The notes: generated by a model from the letters alone, not told the origin. DNA of 64,000 nucleotides from Scilla litardierei (GCA_030789695.1 JAULAV010008683.1:114866-178865); one strand, 5' to 3'. Shown: positions 1 through 11,150, numbered from the stretch's first letter. A program made the numbers and translations.

Positions 1-145
1 CGGCGATCCAGGACCAATGGCCAAAAGTGAACGGCCGGGCCAAACATCACCTGCTCAGGCTGGCCCGGCGGCTCGTCTAGGGCCCAGCCCCGGGGAGGCG
101 CTCCACCGGATCCTTGGCTCATCGGACACGACAAATAACCTAGTA

Positions 146-335
146 TAAGGATACAACTGACACTTACACCGCCCGACCATCTGACAAAGCACCCCCTGGC
201 CGCTGCGCCCCCTGACATTTAATGCTTTCGGCCCTGACACTCTGACAAAAGCGGCCCAGGCCGTTGCGCCGTCTGACAAAAGCGTGGCTGACACTCCCGC
301 CCCTGACATCCTCGTCCGAAGCTTCCGCTGACAGC
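146..335 (+). promoter_or_regulatory. U3 cluster of TGACA motifs upstream of the TATA box
   Basis: About ten copies of TGACA, often as CTGACA or CTGACAAAAGCG, lie in ~190 bp that end 65 bp before the TATA box. The same cluster is kept in the 3' LTR at about 12684-12860. The placement fits an enhancer-like U3 element. The binding factor is unknown. TGAC is the core of plant W-boxes, but that link is inference. Confidence 0.5.
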
Positions 336-399
336 AGGGCCAGCTCAGCACGTCGAGTCAGCATGCCAGGTCAGCCCCACCTAACCACCTCTCGTCAGG

Positions 400-407
400 T
401 ATAAATA
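400..407 (+). promoter_or_regulatory. LTR TATA box (TATAAATA)
   Basis: TATAAATA is followed by a C-rich stretch and is conserved at 12927-12934 in the 3' LTR. It is the likely promoter for element transcription, with the start site expected about 25-35 bp downstream. Confidence 0.7.
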
Positions 408-880
408 CCCCCTCGCTTCCAATGGTGAGGGGGTTGGCAAATTTACTCTTAGTCTTATTATCCACATGCAAGGGTAAAGGTCGTCCATATCTTTGTTCTT
501 TCACCTATAGCTCTTCACATACGTTGGATTCACCCTCAGTCCGACCTGCGTGCCTAGCCCCCGCTTTAAGTCCTATTACTGACTTAGGCATCGGAGAGGC
601 TAAGGGTTGGACCCCAACCCGGCCTTTCTGATGAGTTTCTCCTTGTGCAGGATAGCTCGCCCCTCGGATCGTGCTCACCCTCAACAGCAACTGCTCGGCC
701 CCCCACGACCATCATCTGCCAGATTCGACACCGTGGTCAGCCTTAACAGCGAGTTTAGCCTCTATACCCCACCAATCACCTGTTAAAAGGCCTGTCCCAA
801 TCCCATCATCATCATAACCACCATGCCCTTGGTTCCCATTAATACAAATTCATTGTACGCGAGTTCTACCCCTCAACAAT

Positions 881-898
881 TGGCGCCGTCTGTGGGAA
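881..898 (+). other. Primer-binding site
   Basis: TGGCGCCGTCTGTGGGAA starts 2 bp after the LTR terminus CAACA. TGGCGCC is complementary to a tRNA 3' end (GGCGCCA), and this exact form is typical of plant Tat elements. I could not assign the tRNA species with certainty. Confidence 0.85.
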
Positions 899-913
899 CG
901 AAGGGTCACACCC

Positions 914-1507
914 ATGTTAGATCCCATACCAGTCATCCGAAACCCTGACCACGGCAAGGATACCATGGATCAAGAACCACACTCTCAACCAATGACTCCC
1001 GCTTCAGACCCACCCCCCGGGGTCAAAGTCGAGATGGTCCAGGCCTCAGCCCGCACAGTGCAACAGAGCTTCGAGGCCTTCACTGAGATGATGGAAGGCT
1101 TCACAGCGACCAAGACGGAGGCACCTCCTGGCCCCTCTAAACCCCCGAACGTGAGGCGTAATCTCCACCCTCAGTTCGCCGAAGAAGGAGGAGACCTGGG
1201 GCTCGCCGAGGAGATTACGGCCCAGCGGAAGCTCTTGGAGGAAGAAATGGAGATCGCACGGCTGCGGAGGCACCAGGAAGAGGCAATAGCAGTACAGAGG
1301 CAACATGATGAAGTAGTCGACGCCGCCTGGCAATCCCTCCTCGCCGAGGAGACCGCCCGACGCCAGCTCCGCTTCATTGTCGCGGAACGCAAAAGGCTCC
1401 GGAGGGAGAACGAGGAGAACCGGGAGATCCCGGAGGTATCGGAGACGGGCCGGCGACACCTGAATGGGCGCGGCCTGCCACTCGCCGGATCTCCACTTCG
1501 AGGGTGA
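914..1507 (+). pseudogene. gag: Tat gag, N-terminal part
   Basis: This 197-codon frame starts 16 bp after the PBS region. The N-terminus is proline-rich and the middle (about residues 95-170) is a Glu/Arg/Gln-rich helical stretch with coiled-coil character, as in Tat gag N-termini. The frame stops at 1505-1507. Related coding (again Glu/Arg-rich, with a repeated phrase of the form QLRF..ECERF..ENQEWREIPEE) continues at about 1508-1800 in another frame, so the stop reflects an indel rather than the natural end. The role would be the structural capsid precursor of the virus-like particle. Confidence 0.7.
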
Positions 1508-1807
1508 AGTCCGCCCCGCCAGCAGCCCTCCCTAGACCATCTGGACGAAGAAGCCGTTGGTCAACAGCTCCGCTTCCTCGCTACCGAGTGCGAGAGGTTC
1601 CTGAGGGAAAATCAAGAGTGGAGAGAGATCCCAGAGGAGATGGTTGGGGGTAGGCGGTACTGGGATGACCGTAGCCCGCCACCCGTCCAGACCCCTATGC
1701 GCAGATGGAGTCCCCCCCGGTGACCGCTTCACTACTCCCCGGGGCGCGACGACCGTCGGCAGCTGAGGCGGGACCGAAGCCAAACCCCAGAGTGGCGAAG
1801 GGGGTAC

Positions 1808-2551
1808 GTGCCAGAGCGCCCCACCTACCTAGAGGAGGACACACCATTGGCACAATGGATCACGTCCTCCCTGAGACCCGCAAGGTTCAAGGATTCCCAC
1901 TTGGCCACCTACAACGGCCGAGGTGATCCACTCTCGCACGTGCAACAATACCGTGGGGCAATGGAGGCGCAAGAGGTGGATGATGCATTCCTATGCCGGC
2001 TTTTCTTGCAAAGCCTGAAGGACACGGCGTTGGAATGGTACTACGGCCTTCCCGCGAGATCCATCGGAATCTTCGGCAAACTGTCTCACAAGTTGTGCCG
2101 GGAGTTCCGGGGAGGGCTCACTAAGAAGAAGCCCTTGGACTACCTCAGTACGATAGTCCAAGGGGAAGGAGAGTCAACTGGGAAGTACCTGCGCCGCTTC
2201 CAGGAGGAGAGGCGGGCGGTGGTGGCCTACGGTAATGAAGTGCTCATGCTAGCCTTCAAGACGGGGCTGCGGGCTCGGAGCCTCCACAAATCCCTACTCC
2301 AAGATCTGCCGACCGACTACGAGGCGCTAGTCGCCATGGCAGAGAGGCACGCACTGGCCGAGGAGACTCTCGGCACGAAGAAGCTATTTCCCCAAGCGGG
2401 GCCTCCTCAAGGCGAGCCTCGATCGCATCCCCGACCAAGGCAAGAAGAAGGCCCTCGGGGGCGCGACCAGTTGGCCCAACCGAGATGCGACCGGGCGGGG
2501 CGTCGCCTGCAAGATCCCCTGGGCCCGGCCCGAGAGTTTGCCCCTGCTTAG
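1808..2551 (+). pseudogene. gag: Tat gag, capsid (retrotransposon gag) domain
   Basis: Residues of the form LAQWITSSLRPARFKD, then DDAFLCRLFLQSL and ALEWYYGLP, are the conserved core of the plant retrotransposon gag domain. After about residue 170 the sequence becomes Pro/Arg/Gly-rich. The frame ends at 2549-2551 while homologous coding goes on at 2621. This is the middle third of a gag whose N-terminus lies at 914. The first methionine here is only the first ATG after a frame lesion, not a real start. Confidence 0.85.
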
Positions 2552-2620
2552 GAGTCAGCCCGAGCCGTCCCGAGGCTAGAAGGACCTCTGCGGGCCCATT
2601 ATACACAGCTCAACGCCCCC

Positions 2621-2935
2621 ATGATAGAGGTGTTGGCTGCGGCGACAAGGGCCGGACTGCTGCCAGAGCCGCCCCGGGAGATGAGATCGGACCCGGCGAA
2701 GCGAGATCTCCGGAAATACTGTCGGTATCACCGGGACCACGGCCATGATACCGATAATTGCTACACCCTCAAGAGGGAGATTGAGCGATTGATTCAGGTG
2801 GGCCACCTGGGAGGCTTCGTGGAAAACAGGCGAGCGATCCAAGAAGAAAGGGCCCCACGAGAAGTGCGGAGGCCAGAACCACCACCGGACAATGGTCGAG
2901 AGGAGCCACGCCCCCCAGGGCGATCACGCGTATAG
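2621..2935 (+). pseudogene. gag: Tat gag, nucleocapsid-like C-terminus
   Basis: A 104-codon frame contains the Tat-type cysteine/histidine motif KYCRYHRDHGHDTDNC followed by a helical segment with the form LKREIERLI. This modified zinc knuckle near the gag C-terminus binds genomic RNA in related elements. A Pro/Glu/Arg-rich tail leads to a stop at 2933-2935, 3 bp before the pol frame opens. Confidence 0.8.
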
Positions 2936-2937
2936 AC

Positions 2938-4296
2938 ATGATACGCAGGGGGCCGCCCTCAGATGGGGCGTCGCCCTCGAGCATGAAGGTATATGCCCGG
3001 CAGGTGATGGTGGCGGGCGTCAGCGACGAGGCGACGTGGAGAAGGGTGGCTCGACCCCCCATCACTTTTACTGATGAAGACCTGGAGGGAGCCGAGCTTC
3101 CATATGATGACGCCATCGTCATTGAGGCTCAGGTCGAAATGGCCATCATCAGCTGGCTCCTGATCGACACTGGGAGCTCCTGCGACATCCTGTTTATGTC
3201 GACGCTCGAGAAGATGGGGTTGAAGCAAGCAGATCTAAGGCCTTGCACGGGGCCCATCGTCGGCTTCACTGGCCACACGGTCCCCATTGTGGGGGTGATC
3301 ACACTGTCGATGACATTGGGGGAGGAATCGAGGGTCGTCACCCGCATGACGCAATTCGTTGTTGTCGACATTGCGTCGGCATACAACGAGATCATTGGGC
3401 GGCCATACATGATGGCCATAGAGGCGCTTCCCAGCGTGCTACACCAGATGGTGAAATTCCAAACCCCGCGAGGGGTAGGGCTAGTGCGAGGAAACCAGGA
3501 GCTGTCCAGAAGTTGCTACGTAGGGTCGACCATACGCAAGAGCCCGGAACAGGCCTTGTTAGTCGACCTTCCTGACGAAAGGGAGGACTTCTACGACCAA
3601 CAGCAGACTCCTGCCGAGGAGGTCGAGGAGGTACCCGTGGCAGCGGAGGAGGGCAAGACTGTCTCCATAGGGACGAAGCTCCCGGCCTCTCTAAGGACGG
3701 CCCTCATCAGCCTGCTCCGAGAAAATGTGGACATATTCGCCTGGTCGCCCGTAGACATGCCAGGGGTCGACCTAATGGTGATCTCCCATAGGTTGAATGC
3801 GGACCCAGGAGCTCGATCGGTCCGGCAGAAGAAGAGGAGCGCCGGGGGCGAAAAGAAGAGGGCAGCCGAGGAAGAAGTGGAGCGGCTTCTCAAGGCCAAG
3901 TTTATTAGGTCAGTGGACTATCCGGTCTGGCTCACCAACGTCGTCTTGGTGAAGAAGGCCAGCAGGAAGTGGCACATGTGCGTCGACTTCACTGACCTCA
4001 ACAAGGTGTGTCCGAAGGACAGCTTCCCCCTCCCACGGATCGACCACTTGGTAGACCAGGCGTCCGGCTATGAGTTGTTAAGCTTCATGGACGCCTTCTC
4101 AGGCTACAACCAGGTCCTGATGGCGAAGGAGGACAAAGAGAAAACATCCTTCGTCACCGATAGAGGCACCTTCTGTTACACGAAGATGCCCTTCGGGCTG
4201 AAGAATGCCGGGGCGACTTATCAGCGGATGGTGGACATGATATTAACCCGCAGGTCGGGTAAAACCTGGAAGTTTACATCGACGACATGCTGGTGA
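2938..4296 (+). pseudogene. pol: Tat pol part 1: aspartic protease and N-terminal reverse transcriptase
   Basis: The aspartic protease motif DTGSS lies at 3166-3180, preceded by a spacer with the family phrase ITFTDEDLEG. A linker leads to RT from about 3720. RT fingers/palm motifs seen include WLTNVVLVKK, CVDFTDLNK, FPLPRID, FMDAFSGYNQ and MPFGLKNAGATYQ. The frame goes wrong between about 4235 and 4270. The catalytic YIDD is at 4275-4286 in the frame that continues at 4287, and a TAA lies just upstream of it in that frame. One frameshift plus a nonsense codon therefore split RT. The 3' part of this ORF after ~4240 is out of frame. Confidence 0.9.
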
Positions 4297-6926
4297 AGAG
4301 TAAGAGAGCCCCGGACCACCTTGCCGACTTGCAGGAGACGTTCCGAAGGGTTCGCCAATACGGCTTGAGGCTGAACCTGGCGAAGTGCGTCTTCGACGTG
4401 CAGTCGGGGAAATTCCTAGGCTTCATGATAACGAAGCGAGGGATCGAGGCAAACCCCGATAAGGTGACAGCCCTCGTCAACATGGCAGAACCGCAGACGA
4501 TCCAGGACCTACAATGCCTGAATGGCCAGATCGCGGCTCTAGGGCAGTTCCTGTCGAAATCGGCGGAGAGGTTGCTCCCTTTCTTCAGGGTCCTGCACAC
4601 GGCCTTCGGTGAAGCAAAGGACAAGAGGAAGGTGATCCCGTGGGACGACAACTGTGTTCAAGCATTCACAGAGCTGAGGGCCTACCTGCAAAGCCCGCCG
4701 ATCCTCGCCAGGCCAGAAGAAGGAGAACTGCTAGGATTGTACTTGGCGACCAATGAAGAGGCCATCAGCTTCGTCCTAATCAAAGAGGAAGGGGGTATGC
4801 AGGGCCCTGTATACTACACCAGCTGGATCCTCCAAGAGGCGGAGACTCGCTACAGTCCCATCGAGAAGGCCGCCTACTGTCTGGTCACAACGGTAAGGAA
4901 GCTCCGACCATACTTCCAGGCCCATCCCGTCGCCGTCCACACCGACCTGCCCCTCGAGAAGAACCTGAAGAGGTTAGAGTGGTCGGGCAGGATGCTCAAT
5001 TGGAGCATCGAGCTCAGCGAGTTCGACATAACGTACAAGGCCCAGACGGTGATCAATGGGCAGGCATTGGTGGACTTCGTGGTAGAATGCACCGTCGAGG
5101 ACCCGCCAAGGAACCAACCGGACGCACCGTCAGCGACTGCATCCCCACAAGCGATGGGGGTAGCAGGACCTTCAGAGCCCTCCCAGGGAGACATGGACAG
5201 ACTATGGACCATTCATGTCGATGGCTCAGCGACGGGATCTGGGACGGGGGTAGGTATCGTCATTCAAACCCCCGACGGATGCTTGTTGGAATATGCCTTG
5301 CGCTTCAACTTCCCGGCAACCAACAATGTCGCGGAGTATGAGGCCGCGGTCAACGGGATGAAGCTCAGTATGGTGGTAGGGGCGACGAATGTGTTACTAC
5401 TCAGCGACTCACGACTCGTCATCCAGCAGATCCAAGGGAGCTTCGAGGCCCAGGAAGAGACGATGAAGCGCTACCTTAAGTGTGTCCAAGTCGAGCTCCA
5501 GAAGTTTAAGAGGGCGGAGGTCCGGCACTTTCCCCGTTCCAACAACCTCCAGGCTGATGTCATGTCCAAGCTGGCCTCCTCCTCTACGGCCGAGATCGGA
5601 AAGGCCATCTATGTCGAAAGCCTACTGACACCCACCATTGACAACGAAGAACTAATGTGTGTCAGCTCGACGACGACGTGGATGACCCCAATTGTGAAGT
5701 ACCTGGAGACAGGGGCCCTGCCCGAGGAGCGGATGCAGGCCAGGAAGGTGGAGAGGCGAGCCCTATCATTCGTACTCCTCGACAGAGTATTATACCGCCG
5801 GCGCTGTGCCAACTTTGACGTCCTGCCGTACCTGAAGTGCTTGGGGCCAGAGCAGGCGGAGCAAGTCATCCGCGAAGTGCACAAGGTCTTCTGCAGAAAC
5901 CACCACGGCGGTCGCACTATCGCCCACAAAATAATGTGCCAGGGGTATTATTAGCCGACAATGATCCATGACACGGCTCAGTATGTCAAGAAATGCGAGG
6001 CGTGCCAAAAGTTCGGCCGACAGACGGCAGCGCCTCCGGCCAACTTAGTGCCCATCGTGAGCCCGATTCTGTTTGCCAAGTGGGGGCTTGATATCCTTGG
6101 GCCTTTCCCAAAGGCCTCTGGTGGAAGGAAGTATCTGGTCGTCGCCGTGGACTATTTCACAAAATGGGTAGAAGCCGAGCTGTTGGCGCGCATCACGTGG
6201 ACGGATATGAAGGGATTTATTTGGCAGTCCGTGATATGTCGCTTCGGGATACCCCGCTCTATAGTAACAGACAATGGGAGATAGTTCGATTGCGAATGCT
6301 TTCGTGACTTCTGTTAAGGCTTGGGGATCAAGCTCCATTTTACGTAGGTCACCCACCCGTAGTGCAATGGAATGGCGGAGGCCGCGAACAAATGCATCTT
6401 GGGCCCCATGAAGAAGAAGGTGGACGTCGCTCTCGGGGCGTGGGTCGATGATCTACCGGGCATCCTCTGGTCCTACCGTACCACCCACAAGGCCTCGACC
6501 GGAGAGAGCCCATTCATGCTGGTATACGGGTCGGAAGTGGTAGTTCCTGTGGAAATCGGAGAAGAGACACTCCGGATGAAATTCTTCGATGAGGATATCA
6601 ATGGGGAGGGGCTCGGCCTCAGTCTCGAACTAGTAGATGAAGTAAGGGACCGAGCCCTGACGAACCTCGTCCGGCATAGCCAGAGGATGGCCCGTCACTA
6701 CGACTCCAGGGTGAAGAAGCGGACCTTCAGAATTGGTGACTTGGTCCTCCGAGACACCACCTTCAGACCCGAGACCGCTCGCCGAGGAAAATTGGCCACC
6801 AAATGGGAGGCGCCCTACAAGATCATCGACATCGTCGGACCAGCCACATACAACCTGGCGACCCCAGACGGGAGCAAACTAGCCCACCCTTGGAACGCGG
6901 AACACCTGCTAAAGTTTTACCAATAA
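4275..6926 (+). pseudogene. pol: Tat pol part 2: RT palm/thumb, RNase H, second RNase H, integrase
   Basis: A single frame runs from the RT catalytic YIDD (4275-4286) to TAA at 6924-6926. It holds the RT thumb, a gypsy RNase H (about 4640-5090) and a second RNase H (about 5208-5600) with D at 5220, E near 5335, D at 5406 and D at 5556. These are followed by an integrase HHCC finger (about 5875-6010), a DDE core with D 6090, D 6270 and E 6378 (spacing D-35-E), and an integrase C-terminus to the stop. Five nonsense codons interrupt it, at 5952, 6282, 6315, 6345 and 6360, all in the integrase. The enzymes would make and insert the cDNA; this copy cannot make intact integrase. Confidence 0.93.
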
Positions 6927-7017
6927 TTGTAAGTCTTTTTAATGAAAGATCTTCATTTCTGCACTTTTCCAAACCCTGTTGTCTCCACGTGAGTGTTTCA
7001 GTCCGAACGCACAAGCA

Positions 7018-9675
7018 CTTTGGGGCAGGGCCAACCCTCGCCACCCAAACCAGAGAAGGGCATGGGCCGGGCTACGCGCTCGCTCCCCCTCAAGAACTCT
7101 GGGGCAGGGCCAACCCTCGCCACCCAAACCAGAGAAGGGCACGGGCCGGGCTACGTGCTCGCTCCCCCTCAAGAACTCTGGGGCAGGGCCAACCCTCGCT
7201 ACCCAAACCAGAGAAGGGCATGGGCCGGGCTACGCGCTCGCTATTCCCTCAAGAACTCTGGGGTAGGGCCAACCCTCGCCACCCAAACCAGAGAAGGGCA
7301 CGGGCTGGGCTACGTGCTCAATTCCCCCTCAAGAACTCTGGGGCAGGGCCAACCCTCGCCACCCAAACCAGAGAAGGGCACGGGCCGAGCTACACACTCG
7401 CTCCCCCCTCAAGAACTCTGGGGCAGTGCCAACCCTTGCCACACAAACCAGAGAAGGGCACGGGCCAGGCAACGCGCTCGATCCTCCCACAAGAACTCTG
7501 GGGCAGGGCCAACCCTCGCCACCCAAACCAGAGAAGGGCACGAGCAGGGCTATGCGCTCGATCCCCCCTCAAGAACTCTGGGGCAGGGCCAACCCTCGCC
7601 ACCGAAACTAGGGAAGGGCACGGGCCGAGCTACGTGCTTGCTCCCCCCTCAAGAACTCTGGGCAGGGCCAACCCTCGCCACCCAAACCAGAGAAGGGCAC
7701 GGGCCGGGCTACGCGCTCGCTCCCCCCTCAAGAACTCTGGGGCAGGGCCAACCCTCGCCACCCAAACCAGAGAAGGGCACGGGCCGGGCTACGCGCTCGC
7801 TCCCCCCTCAAGAACTCTGGGGCAGGGCCAACCCTCGCCACCCAAACCAGAGAAGGGCACGGGCCGGGCTACGCGCTCGCTCCCCCCTCTAGAACTCTGG
7901 GGCAGGGCCAACCCTCGCCACCCAAACCAGAGAAGGGCACGGGCCGGGCTACACGTTCGCTCCCCCCTCAAGAACTCTGGGGCAGGGCCAACCCTCACCA
8001 CCGAAACCAGAGAAGGGCACGGGCCGGGCTACGCGCTCGCTCCTTCCTCAAGGACTCTGGGGCAGGGCCAACCCTCGCCACCGAAACTAGAGAAGGGAAC
8101 GGGTCGGGCTACACGCTCGCTCCCCTTCAAGAACTCTGGGGCAGGGCCAAGCCTCGCCACCCAAACCAGAGAAGGGCACGGGCCGGGCTACGTGCTCTCT
8201 CCCCCCTTAAGAACTCTGGGGCAGGGCCAACCCTCGCCACTGAAACCAGAGAAGGGCACGGGCCGGGCTACGCGCTCGATCCCCCATCAAGAACTCTGGG
8301 GCAGGGCCAAACCTTGCCACCCAAACCAGAGAAGGGCACGGGCCGGACTACGCGCTCGCTCCCCCCTCAAGAACTCTAGGGCAGGGCCAACCCTCGCCAC
8401 CCAAACCAGAGAAGGGCACGGGCCAGGCTACGCGCTCGTTCCCCCCTCAAGAACTCTAGGGCAGGGCCAACCCTCGCCACCCAAACCAGAGAAGGGCACG
8501 GGCCGGGCTACGCGCTCGCTCCCCCCTCAAGAACTCTGGGGCAGGGCCAACCCTCGCCACCCAAACCAGAGAAGGGCACGGGCCGGGCTACGCGCTCGCT
8601 CCCCCCTCAAGAACTCTGGGGCAGGGCCAACCCTCGCCACCCAAACCAGAGAAGGGCACGGGCCGGGCTACGCGCTCACTCCCCCCTCAAGAACTCTGGG
8701 GCAGGGCCAACCCTCGTCACCCAAACCAGAGAAGGGCACGGGCCGGGCTACGCGCTCGCTCCCCCCTCAAGAACTCTGGGGCAGGGCCAACCCTCGCCAC
8801 CCAAACCAGAGAAGGGCACGGGCCGGGCTACGCGCTCGCTCCCCCTCAAGAACTCTGGAGCAGGGCCAACCCTCGTCACCCAAACCAGAGAAGGGCACGG
8901 GCCGGGCTACGCGCTCGCTCCCCCCTCAAGAACTCTGGGGCAGGGCCAACCCTTGCCACCCAAACCAGAGAAGGGCACGGGCCGGGCTACGCGCTCGCTT
9001 CCCCCTCAAGAACTCTGGGACAGGGCCAACCCTCACCACCCAAACCAGAGAAGGGCATGGGCCGGGCTACACGCTCGCTCCCCCCTCAAGAACTCTGGGA
9101 CAGGGCCAACCCTCGCCACCCAAACCAGAGAAGGGCCCGGGACGGGCTATGCGCTCGCTCTCCCCTCAAGAACTCTGGGGCAGGGCCAACCCTCGCCACC
9201 CAAAACAGAGAAGGGCACGGGCCGGGCTACGCGCTTGCTCCCCCCTCAAGAACTCTGGGGCAGGGCCAACCATCACCACCCAAACCAGAGAAGGGCACGA
9301 GACGGGCTATGCGCTCGCTCCCCCCTCAAGAACTCTGGGGTAGGGCCTACCCTCGCCAACCAAACCAGAGAAGGGCACCAACTGGGCTACGCGCTCGATC
9401 CCTAGCTCAAGAACTCTGGGGCAGGGCCGACCCTCGCCACCCAAACCAGAGAAGGACACGGGCCAGGCTACGCGCTCGATCCCCCCTCAAGAACTCTGGG
9501 GCAGGGCCAGCCCTCGCCACCCAAACCAGAGATGGGCACGGGCCAGGCTACGCGCTCGCTCCCCCCTCAAGAACTCTGGGGCAGGGCCAGCCCTCGCCAC
9601 CCAAACCAGAGAAGGGCACAGGCTGGGCTACGCGCTCGCTCCCCCCTCAAGAACTCTGGGGCCGGGCCGGGCCAC
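7018..9675 (+). repeat. Tandem array of an 80-bp GC-rich unit (~33 copies) in the Tat 3' region
   Basis: The phrase GCAGGGCCAACCCTCGCCAC recurs every 80 bp (a few units are 79 bp, lacking one C), for example at 8461, 8541 and 8621. The array begins about 95 bp after the pol stop and ends near 9675, where the last unit decays into GCCGGGCCGGGCC. Central units (about 7680-8960) are nearly identical while edge units are more diverged, as expected from unequal exchange. Tandem repeats in the 3' region between integrase and LTR are known in Tat/Ogre elements and can seed satellites. The consensus unit has no TAA, TAG or TGA in any plus-strand frame. Confidence 0.97.
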
Positions 9676-10023
9676 GTTCCCGCTTCCCCCCGGTAGACCC
9701 ATGATCCTCGAAAACTCGAACCTCGGGAAGAGGACAAGGACACGCAAATCGGGGCAGACCGGGCGCAGACCAAGAACCGCTGAGCAACGCCTGTTGGATA
9801 AACGCCAGGTCCCGATAAAGCAGGCCCCTGATGTGACTCTTCGAAACGAGAGGACGCTCGGGAAATGTGCCATTAATGACGACACGCACCCCGAGGGGCG
9901 AGGGCTGACGAATTGCGTCAGGCACCACCAGACAAATGCGGTTCCCAAAGGGCGTGATTCTGAGGAGCCAATTAATGATGCCAGCTCATCACATTAACTA
10001 GGGAAAAACCGTCAACAAAAACC

Positions 10024-10070
10024 CTCTATAAATACCCCCTCACCCCTTCGGAGTTGAGGGAGAGGAAGAA
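10024..10070 (+). promoter_or_regulatory. LTR-like internal TATA block
   Basis: CTATAAATACCCCCTC followed by a GAGGG-rich stretch repeats the arrangement at the LTR TATA box (TATAAATACCCCCTC then a GGTGAGGG stretch near 400-435). It could be a relic of a second LTR or an internal promoter. The function is not shown. Confidence 0.4.
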
Positions 10071-10204
10071 GATATGAGAACCAATCTGAGTCCCCTCCAC
10101 CGTGTAAGAAAAGGCCCGGGATGCCTCGCCCGAATACGAGTGAGGCCACTGGCCATCAATGGATCACGTTCCCCTGACCGACGATCGCTCCCACACGACG
10201 ACCA

Positions 10205-10555
10205 CCGATAGAATACTCCCCTTACCCAGGGGACAGCCCGGTTGTCGGTCTCCGATTTCCTTTAGACAACTTCGACAGGACAACTGGAGCCCCGATGGCG
10301 GACCAGCCTCCCCCCGGCATCCGACGAGCGCAGGTGCTTCGGGCCAAGAACCAGTGACATGGGGCAGCCCTGCCAGATCACCCCATGGGGCACTCCGGCC
10401 CCACCACTGGGCACACAAACCTCCGCCCGGGCAGACCAGCCTCCGTAGGCCCGCCAACCTCTGCGGGCCTGCCTCCCAGCAGCCTGCCACACCGATAGGG
10501 TATTCCTCTTACAAACGGATTGCCGATGGGATACTCCCCTTACACAAGGGGAGCC
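10205..10555 (+). repeat. Three related short repeats with CCCC-TTAC-GGGG hairpins
   Basis: Copies begin near 10205 (ACCGATAGAATACTCCCCTT), near 10491 (ACCGATAGGGTATTCCTCTT, degenerate) and near 10522 (GCCGATGGGATACTCCCCTT). The first folds as TCCCCT (10217-10222), a 5-nt loop, then AGGGGA (10228-10233). The third folds as CTCCCCTT (10534-10541), loop ACAC, then AAGGGGAG (10546-10553). The second copy has lost the stem. Confidence 0.75.
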
Positions 10556-11150
10556 CCTTCGTCCAGTCTTCCACCTACCCTGAACCAGATGAAACGGTCG
10601 AATTGAATGACTTGCGATAGACCGCCACCCCCCAATCAGCATCCGCTCCACCCTGATCCCTACCGGATGAGAGGGTGGAAGCGCCACCCAGCCTCCTAAC
10701 GACCCACCTGGACGCCCTCGATCTTCCCCTCAAGGCCGGGCCACCGTAGAACCCCCCCCAGTAAGACGACGCCTCCACCTCCACCTCGTCCGCCGCCTCA
10801 TCCAGGTTTTCCCTCCGACGTACGGATCCCCCGGAGAGGCCTTGCAACAATTCAGCATGACGGAGGCGAGGCGGGATATGACAAAGCAATGGAGAGGAAG
10901 GAGGGCCGCCCAGCAGATAGAGGGCCGCCCAGCCTAACCCAGGTCGCAGTAAGGCTGCATCCCTGATGAATCCAAACGGCGAGTTATGGCGTGTCAGCTG
11001 GCCCGCAGACGATCAAGGCCAATATCCCGCTCCCAACCCTTCGCGGACATAAAGACAGAAGGAGAGTGATCGACGGAAAGGAAGGAGAGCCGCCCTGCAA
11101 ACAGGAGCCCGCTCATCCTGGTGCAATGTACGGCAGAATAAAACAACTTC

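Larger units (their letters stand above)
1..878 (+). repeat. 5' LTR, 3' half only
   Basis: This is the truncated left LTR. It aligns with the second LTR from about 12529 on and ends in CAACA directly before the primer-binding site. The first ~900 bp of the LTR lie upstream of the window. It contains a cluster of TGACA motifs, a TATA box and a downstream leader. Confidence 0.9.

Noticed and set aside
6803..9343. 846-codon open frame starting inside the integrase end
   Set aside because: It is out of frame with the integrase and simply follows the stop-free 80-bp tandem repeat. Shifting frames every unit gives an 80-residue period. No start context or conserved domain.
10159..10687. ORFs of 141-153 codons in the Tat 3' region as an extra Tat ORF
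   Set aside because: They overlap on opposite strands, have no recognisable domain, and contain the hairpin repeats. Not supported as genes.
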